From NCBI GenBank assembly GCA_028599115.1, contig JAQRMR010000096.1, positions 1 through 34,181 on the forward strand: 34,181 nt of DNA, given 5' to 3'. Both the position numbers and the translations under genes were made by a program. This stretch comes from Methyloprofundus sp. GTDB lineage: Bacteria; Pseudomonadota; Gammaproteobacteria; Methylococcales; Methylomonadaceae. This document shows positions 27,491 through 34,181 of the stretch, piece by piece (positions within the stretch are counted from its first letter, which is position 1; every line of letters begins with the position of its first letter). Under the pieces are notes generated by a model. The model did not search any database. It worked only from the letters and a program-made list of their open reading frames with translations, and was not told where the DNA came from.

Positions 27491-27669
27491 ATGCCTGACA
27501 TTAAGTTATCCCGGTGTTTTCTATTTAAAAATCAAGTCAATAATGCGCAGCTAGAAGAGTTGCCGCTTGTTTTTCTAGAGAGGGCAGAGTAATCTGCTTA
27601 GTGAAAATTCTTTTCTAAATCAAACTAAACTCTATTAATTTAGGGGTATTTTTATCCGTATAAGGATGG

Positions 27670-29073
27670 ATGTCTTTTGAGCACTCGCTATTTCTACTTA
27701 TGACACAAAAACAATTTATTATCTTGTTTGGCGCTTTTTTTGCTTCTAGCATATCGGCAACGATATTAATGAATATTTATCAACAGCCTTCAGAATTAGC
27801 GTGGACAGTTGCTATTACGTTGCTGACGATTATTTTATGGGTAACAGAGGCGATACCTATTCCTGTTGCATCATTAATTCCTTTTGCTCTTTTTCCCTTT
27901 GCGGGCGTGCTAACGCATAAGCAAGTTTCTGCTGCATTAGGTAGTCATGTGATTTTATTGTTAATGGGTGGCTTTATGTTGTCTAAATCACTGGAAAAAA
28001 GTGGCATACATCGGCGCCTAGCTATTTATATGGTTAAATTAATTGGGGTTGATAGTGGTAAGCGGGTAGTGATTGGCTTTATGGTTGCTGCAGCATTATT
28101 AAGTATGTGGATATCCAATACCGCGACAACACTTATTTTATTGCCGATTGCCTTAGCTGCTTTGCAAGGGATTGAAGATAAAGCAACTATTACAGCGCTT
28201 ATGCTGGGTATTGCTTATGCCGCTAGCTTAGGTGGTGTGGGTACGCCAATTGGGTCACCGCCTAATATTATTTTTATGAGTATTTATCAAGAAACGACAG
28301 GGTTGGAACTTGATTTTCTTGCATGGATGAAAGTTGGTGTGCCTATTGTAGTGGTTGGGGTTCCATTGATTGCATTGTGGCTAACGCGTAATATATCGAC
28401 CAAATTAGTATTTAGCCTGCCAGAGCAAGAGCCGTGGCGCATCGCTGAAAAACGTGTATTGCTAGTCTTTAGTTTGGTTGCATTAGCCTGGATGACACGG
28501 CAATTATGGAGTGATTATTTGGGTTTTAATGAGGTGGGTGATAGTACTATTGCATTATTAGGCGTTATCTTGATGTTTATTACACCGAATGGTGAACAAA
28601 AGGGCACTTTATTAGACTGGAAAACTGCGAGTAACATTCCTTGGGGGATGTTACTTTTATTTGCGGGTGGTATTGCTATTGCTAAGGCATTTATGGCATC
28701 AGGCTTAAGCCTAATGATGGGAGAAATGTTGGCTGGCTTAGCGAATTTACCTATATATGTGCTTATATTGGTGCTTTGTTTATGTGTCACTTTTTTAACG
28801 GAAATTACCAGTAATACAGCCACAGCAACTTTGTTAATGCCTATTTTAGCAACCGCTGGTATGGCAGCAGGTATTGACCCACAAGTTTTGATGATGCCAG
28901 CGGCAATTAGCGCTAGTTGTGCTTTTATGATGCCGGTAGCAACAGCGCCTAATGCTATTGTTTATGGGACAAATAAATTTCATATTAAAGATATGGCGCA
29001 AGAGGGCCTTGCTTTGAATTTGATACTTGCTGTCGTGGTGAGTGCTGTTTGTTATCACTCTTTAATTGAATGA
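27670..29073 (+). CDS. SLC13/DASS-family anion transporter
   Basis: A 467-aa inner-membrane protein with about 11-12 helices. The inverted two-repeat layout is shown by two SNTAT motifs, ISNTATTLILLP (S149-T153) and TSNTATATLLMP (S381-T385), with GTPIGSPPN following the first and VATAPNAIVYG the second. These line the sodium and anion sites in the divalent anion:Na+ symporter family. The substrate (dicarboxylate, sulfate or another) cannot be read from the sequence. The start ATG 27670 follows AAGGATGG; an internal ATG at 27703 is an alternative. It stands alone between the tRNA terminator and the element at 29083. Confidence 0.93.
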   Translation: MSFEHSLFLLMTQKQFIILFGAFFASSISATILMNIYQQPSELAWTVAITLLTIILWVTEAIPIPVASLIPFALFPFAGVLTHKQVSAALGSHVILLLMGGFMLSKSLEKSGIHRRLAIYMVKLIGVDSGKRVVIGFMVAAALLSMWISNTATTLILLPIALAALQGIEDKATITALMLGIAYAASLGGVGTPIGSPPNIIFMSIYQETTGLELDFLAWMKVGVPIVVVGVPLIALWLTRNISTKLVFSLPEQEPWRIAEKRVLLVFSLVALAWMTRQLWSDYLGFNEVGDSTIALLGVILMFITPNGEQKGTLLDWKTASNIPWGMLLLFAGGIAIAKAFMASGLSLMMGEMLAGLANLPIYVLILVLCLCVTFLTEITSNTATATLLMPILATAGMAAGIDPQVLMMPAAISASCAFMMPVATAPNAIVYGTNKFHIKDMAQEGLALNLILAVVVSAVCYHSLIE

Positions 29074-29082
29074 GTGCGTTTT

Positions 29083-29246
29083 TTAAGGAAGCTCTGATCA
29101 AGTCCGATTATTTTTAGCTTGCTAAAACAGCCGTTACTTTCCACTAAGATCGTCGCAATAGAATAACTATTACAACTTACTTCGTGAAACACTCGACAGT
29201 TTTTTTCTGCGCTAAACTCTAATCAACTGAATCAGAGATCCCTTAA
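29083..29246. mobile_element. Probable IS5-type miniature element (MITE) or IS remnant
   Basis: GGAAGCTCTGAT at the left (29087-29098) and ATCAGAGATCCC at the right (29231-29242) are imperfect inverted repeats (15 of 19 bases with the flanks), each bordered outside by TTAA (29083-29086, 29243-29246). The left end reads GGAAG-N5-GA-N-CAAGTCC, like IS5 ends, and TTAA fits the 4-bp YTAR target duplication of IS5. The 156-bp interior has no transposase frame but contains TTTTAGC-TT-GCTAAAA. It separates the transporter from the grpE promoter. Confidence 0.55.
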
Positions 29247-29271
29247 CTGAGAAAAATTGTTACAAAATAAG

Positions 29272-29299
29272 CTTGAATATAAATGAAGCAACCCCATGT
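29272..29299 (+). promoter_or_regulatory. Sigma32 (heat-shock) promoter of grpE-dnaK
   Basis: CTTGAAT (29272-29278), 13 nt, then CCCCATGT (29292-29299) matches the RpoH consensus (CTTGAAA, 11-16 nt, CCCCATNT) at all but one position. It lies about 45 nt before the grpE ATG. Confidence 0.82.
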
Positions 29300-29344
29300 T
29301 AAGGCTATCTTTTTAGAGTGCACTAAACGTGGAGCAATATATAA

Positions 29345-29989
29345 ATGAGTAATGATCAGAAATCATCTGAGACTCAATCAGATAGCGATTTGATTGATGA
29401 AGTTCTTGAACAAGCGGCAGATATTGATAAGCAAGCAGAAGAGAATGATGAAGCAGTTGAAGTGGAGGCCGTTGAGGTTTCTGTTGAAGACTTACAAAAG
29501 CAATTGGCTAAAGCTGAGAAAAAAGCAGCAGATAATTTAGATAAAGCATTGCGAGTGCAAGCTGAAATGGAGAATCTTAAGCGCCGCACACAAAAAGACC
29601 TAGATAGTGCACATAAATATGGGTTAGAAAAATTTGCTAAAGAATTATTAGCGGTGATTGATTCGCTAGAACTAGGTATTCAAGCAGCAACCAGTGACCT
29701 ACCGGAAGTATTAAAGTTAAAGGAAGGTAGTGAGCTGACTATTGCACAATTTGAAGCTGTGTTTGCAAAATTTAATATAGAAGCGATTAATCCAATCGGT
29801 GAAGCGTTTAACCCAGAGTTTCACCAAGCAATGACCATGGTTCCTTCGCCAGATGCAGAACCTAATTCGGTTATTAATGTCTTTCAAAAAGGTTATGTTT
29901 TAAATGGACGCTTGATTCGTCCTGCGATGGTTGTGGTTGCGCAAGCAGTTGCCGGCGATGATTCAGCAAAAATTGATGAACAGGCTTGA
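29345..29989 (+). CDS. grpE: Nucleotide exchange factor GrpE
   Basis: A 214-aa co-chaperone that releases ADP from DnaK. A disordered acidic N-terminus (residues 1-45) is followed by a long coiled coil (about 48-100, containing RVQAEMENLKRRTQKD), a helical bundle and the C-terminal beta domain FNPEFHQAMTMVPSPD ... VFQKGYVLNGRLIRPAMVVVA. It is first in the heat-shock operon behind the sigma32-type promoter; dnaK follows after 68 nt. Confidence 0.97.
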   Translation: MSNDQKSSETQSDSDLIDEVLEQAADIDKQAEENDEAVEVEAVEVSVEDLQKQLAKAEKKAADNLDKALRVQAEMENLKRRTQKDLDSAHKYGLEKFAKELLAVIDSLELGIQAATSDLPEVLKLKEGSELTIAQFEAVFAKFNIEAINPIGEAFNPEFHQAMTMVPSPDAEPNSVINVFQKGYVLNGRLIRPAMVVVAQAVAGDDSAKIDEQA

Positions 29990-30057
29990 AAATAGAAAAT
30001 CTAACCTTATATCAGATTCAACTTTTAAAAATAATATAAACCTTTTTGGAGCTTTCA

Positions 30058-31992
30058 ATGGCTAAAATGATCGGAATTGATTTAGGAACAACCAACTCTT
30101 GTGTTGCTGTTCTGGAAAATGGTACATCACGTGTAATAGAAAACAGTGAGGGCGCGCGTACAACCCCTTCTATCATCGCTTTTACTAAGGATGATGAAGT
30201 ATTAGTTGGACAAGCCGCTAAACGCCAAGCAGTCACTAACCCAGAAAATACATTATTCGCAATTAAGCGTTTAATTGGTCGTCAGTTTAAAGATGATGCG
30301 GTACAAAAAGACATCAAAATGGTGCCTTACAAAATTGTACCTGCAGAAAATGGTGATGCATGGGTTGAGTGTCATGGTAATAAAATGGCAGCACCAGAAG
30401 TTTCATCACGTGTATTGATGAAATTAAAAAAAGATGCAGAAGCATTTTTAGGTGAAGAAGTCACAGAAGCAGTTATTACTGTTCCTGCTTATTTTAATGA
30501 TTCACAACGTCAAGCAACGAAAGATGCGGGGCGTGTTGCGGGTCTTGATGTTAAACGTATCATCAATGAGCCAACAGCGGCTGCGTTAGCATTCGGTATG
30601 GATAAGCCTGAAGGCGATTCTACTATTGCTGTATATGATTTAGGTGGTGGTACATTTGATATTTCAATTATTGAAATTTCAGAAGTTGAAGGCGAGCATG
30701 CGTTTGAAGTGTTATCAACCAATGGTGATACGTTCTTAGGGGGTGAAGATTTCGATTTACGTATTATTGAATTCCTAGTTGCTGAATTCAAAAAAGACAA
30801 TGGCATTGATTTACACAATGATCCATTGGCTTTACAGCGTTTAAAAGAAGCGGCAGAAAAAGCAAAAATTGAGCTTTCTTCAGCAGAAGCAACGGATATT
30901 AACTTACCGTATGTAACAGCAGATGCTTCCGGCCCTAAACATTTAAACGTGAAATTAACACGTGCGAAATTAGAGTCTTTAGTTGAAGATTTAGTTGAAC
31001 GTACGAAAGGTCCTTGTTTAACGGCTTTAAAAGATTCTGGTTTATCTGCATCTGATGTTGACCATGTTATTTTGGTCGGTGGTCAATCACGTATGCCAAA
31101 AGTACAAGCAACAGTACAAGCTATTTTTGGTAAAGAACCGCGTAAAGATGTTAACCCTGATGAAGCAGTAGCACTAGGTGCGGCAATTCAAGCGGGTGTA
31201 TTAGGCGGTGATGTTACAGACGTTTTATTATTAGATGTAACGCCTCTATCATTAGGTATTGAGACGATGGGTGGTGTAATGACTAAGCTTATCGACAAAA
31301 ATACAACGATTCCTACTAACGCGGCACAAGTTTTCTCTACAGCAGAAGATAATCAAGGTGCAGTAACGGTTCATGTCTTACAAGGTGAGCGTGAAGTGGC
31401 AGCAGGAAATAAATCGTTAGGTCGTTTTGATTTATCAGATATTCCACCAGCACCACGTGGCACACCACAAATTGAAGTAGCGTTTGATATTGATGCCAAT
31501 GGTATCTTAAACGTATCAGCAAAAGATAAAGCGACAGGTAAAGAACAATCTATCGTGATTAAAGCTTCAAGTGGTTTATCGGATGAAGAAGTGGAACGCA
31601 TGGTAAAAGATGCTGAAGCTCATGCTGAAGAAGATAAAAAAGTGACTGAGCTGGTTTCTGCACGTAACACAGCAGAAGGTATGATCAATGCAACTGAAAA
31701 ATCTTTAACAGACCTTGCAGAGCAAGTAACTGATGAAGAAAAAACAGACATTGAAGCAGCAATTGAAGCGCTAAAAGAAGTTGTAAAAGGCGACGATAAA
31801 GATGAAATTGAAGCGAAAACAACTGCTTTAACTGAGTTATCTGGCAAACTAGCTGAACGTGCTTATGCACAGCAAGCAGGTGCTGAAGGCGCAGCAGATG
31901 TTGAAGGTGGCGCTGAGCAAGCTGCACCAGAAGCAGATGATAGTGTTGTTGATGCTGAGTTTGAAGATGTAACAGAAGACGATAAAAAGTAA
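30058..31992 (+). CDS. dnaK: Chaperone DnaK (Hsp70)
   Basis: A 644-aa Hsp70. The start is ATG 30058 ([15 protein letters not shown]) with TTGGAG upstream; the frame extends 12 nt to a TTG that overlaps this site. Nucleotide-binding domain blocks include [46 protein letters not shown] and [13 protein letters not shown]; the substrate domain starts after [19 protein letters not shown]. The C-terminal tail is the acidic [11 protein letters not shown] type that helps client binding. Followed by a terminator hairpin before dnaJ. Confidence 0.99.
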   Translation: MAKMIGIDLGTTNSCVAVLENGTSRVIENSEGARTTPSIIAFTKDDEVLVGQAAKRQAVTNPENTLFAIKRLIGRQFKDDAVQKDIKMVPYKIVPAENGDAWVECHGNKMAAPEVSSRVLMKLKKDAEAFLGEEVTEAVITVPAYFNDSQRQATKDAGRVAGLDVKRIINEPTAAALAFGMDKPEGDSTIAVYDLGGGTFDISIIEISEVEGEHAFEVLSTNGDTFLGGEDFDLRIIEFLVAEFKKDNGIDLHNDPLALQRLKEAAEKAKIELSSAEATDINLPYVTADASGPKHLNVKLTRAKLESLVEDLVERTKGPCLTALKDSGLSASDVDHVILVGGQSRMPKVQATVQAIFGKEPRKDVNPDEAVALGAAIQAGVLGGDVTDVLLLDVTPLSLGIETMGGVMTKLIDKNTTIPTNAAQVFSTAEDNQGAVTVHVLQGEREVAAGNKSLGRFDLSDIPPAPRGTPQIEVAFDIDANGILNVSAKDKATGKEQSIVIKASSGLSDEEVERMVKDAEAHAEEDKKVTELVSARNTAEGMINATEKSLTDLAEQVTDEEKTDIEAAIEALKEVVKGDDKDEIEAKTTALTELSGKLAERAYAQQAGAEGAADVEGGAEQAAPEADDSVVDAEFEDVTEDDKK

Positions 31993-32008
31993 TTTTATAG
32001 TCGATTAG

Positions 32009-32036
32009 AAATAGACTGTTATTAGTCTATTTTTTG
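32009..32036 (+). terminator. Terminator after dnaK
   Basis: AAATAGACT and AGTCTATTT form a 9-bp stem with a 6-nt loop, directly followed by a T-run. Placed 17 nt after the dnaK stop, it would lower dnaJ transcription relative to dnaK. Confidence 0.75.
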
Positions 32037-32044
32037 ATAAAACA

Positions 32045-32077
32045 CGCCTCGTCATGGATGGAATCTGTGATGGGGCG
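32045..32077 (+). other. Second hairpin in the dnaK-dnaJ gap
   Basis: CGCCTCGTC and GATGGGGCG can pair over nine positions, two of them G-U, with a 15-nt loop. There is no T-run of terminator type; it could be an mRNA stability element. Low certainty. Confidence 0.35.
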
Positions 32078-32103
32078 TTGTTGTTAACTAGATGGAATAT
32101 TCA

Positions 32104-32159
32104 AATAAAGTATAAGCCTGCCGTTTGTGTGTTTTCAGATGATAGACTTATACTTTATT
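32104..32159. repeat. 13-bp inverted repeat overlapping a possible dnaJ promoter
   Basis: AATAAAGTATAAG (32104-32116) and its exact complement CTTATACTTTATT (32147-32159) flank 30 nt. The right arm contains TATACT (32149-32154), a good -10 box; TTGTGT (32125-32130) is 18 nt upstream as a weak -35. The repeat could therefore be an operator for a dnaJ promoter or a long hairpin in the transcript. Confidence 0.55.
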
Positions 32160-32195
32160 AACAAAAAATTAATTTGATCAGGGTGTGGGCTGAAC

Positions 32196-34159
<1,964 letters not shown>

Positions 34160-34181
34160 TTTTATACTGGTGATTTACTTG

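Noticed and set aside
27169..27498. 109-codon frame reading through both tRNA genes
   Set aside because: The repeated peptide (LADVAQSVEQLICNQQV) is an artefact of translating the two identical tRNA genes.
27491..27592. 33-codon frame after the tRNA terminator
   Set aside because: It begins in the T-run of the terminator and lacks a ribosome-binding site.

Overview
The window is a low-GC gammaproteobacterial chromosome segment made mostly of housekeeping operons. The biotin order bioB-F-H-C-D, ftsE-ftsX, hfq-hflX-hflK-hflC-hisZ-purA, grpE-dnaK-dnaJ-dapB and a cox cluster carrying ctaG, a DUF2909 gene and SURF1 are all gammaproteobacterial. A bacteriohemerythrin resembling the methanotroph protein and the AT-rich composition would fit a low-GC member of the Methylococcales or a relative, but no methane-oxidation gene is present, so this is a guess.

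Layout. 1-408: C-terminal tail of a type I restriction HsdR subunit. 409-1397: two small genes (a one-helix membrane protein and a Cys-rich protein) in AT-rich sequence. 1398-6541: comF, divergent from a tightly overlapped biotin operon bioBFHCD (no bioA). 6608-7062: bacteriohemerythrin broken by a one-base frameshift, then a strong terminator. 7257-11648: terminal oxidase operon (subunit II with fused cytochrome c, subunit I, a 31-aa one-helix protein, CtaG, subunit III). 11721-12595: an unrecognised membrane protein and a DUF2909 gene, convergent around a 15-bp inverted repeat. 12736-17637: SURF1, a thioredoxin-like oxidase assembly protein, then one reading frame joining a heme A synthase (CtaA)-like eight-helix membrane domain to a complete FtsY GTPase, followed by ftsE and ftsX. 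17817-24155: hfq, hflX, hflK, hflC, hisZ, purA. 24256-27206: spermidine synthase-like gene overlapping ygiQ. 27212-27490: promoter, two identical tandem tRNA-Thr(UGU) genes and a terminator. 27670-29073: SLC13-type transporter. 29083-29246: probable IS5-type miniature element with TTAA flanks. 29272-34159: sigma32-type promoter, grpE, dnaK, dnaJ, dapB.

The most striking feature is the CtaA-FtsY fusion (14073-15983). It places the essential SRP receptor inside the cytochrome oxidase assembly cluster. Its CtaA half keeps eight predicted helices, both periplasmic Cys pairs and the C-terminal His pair, but has lost the N-terminal-half (catalytic) histidines. No in-frame ATG would let FtsY be made alone. 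ctaB and a canonical sco, often found beside ctaA, are absent here. The simplest reading is that a degenerate heme A synthase now serves as a permanent membrane anchor, possibly still heme-binding, for FtsY.
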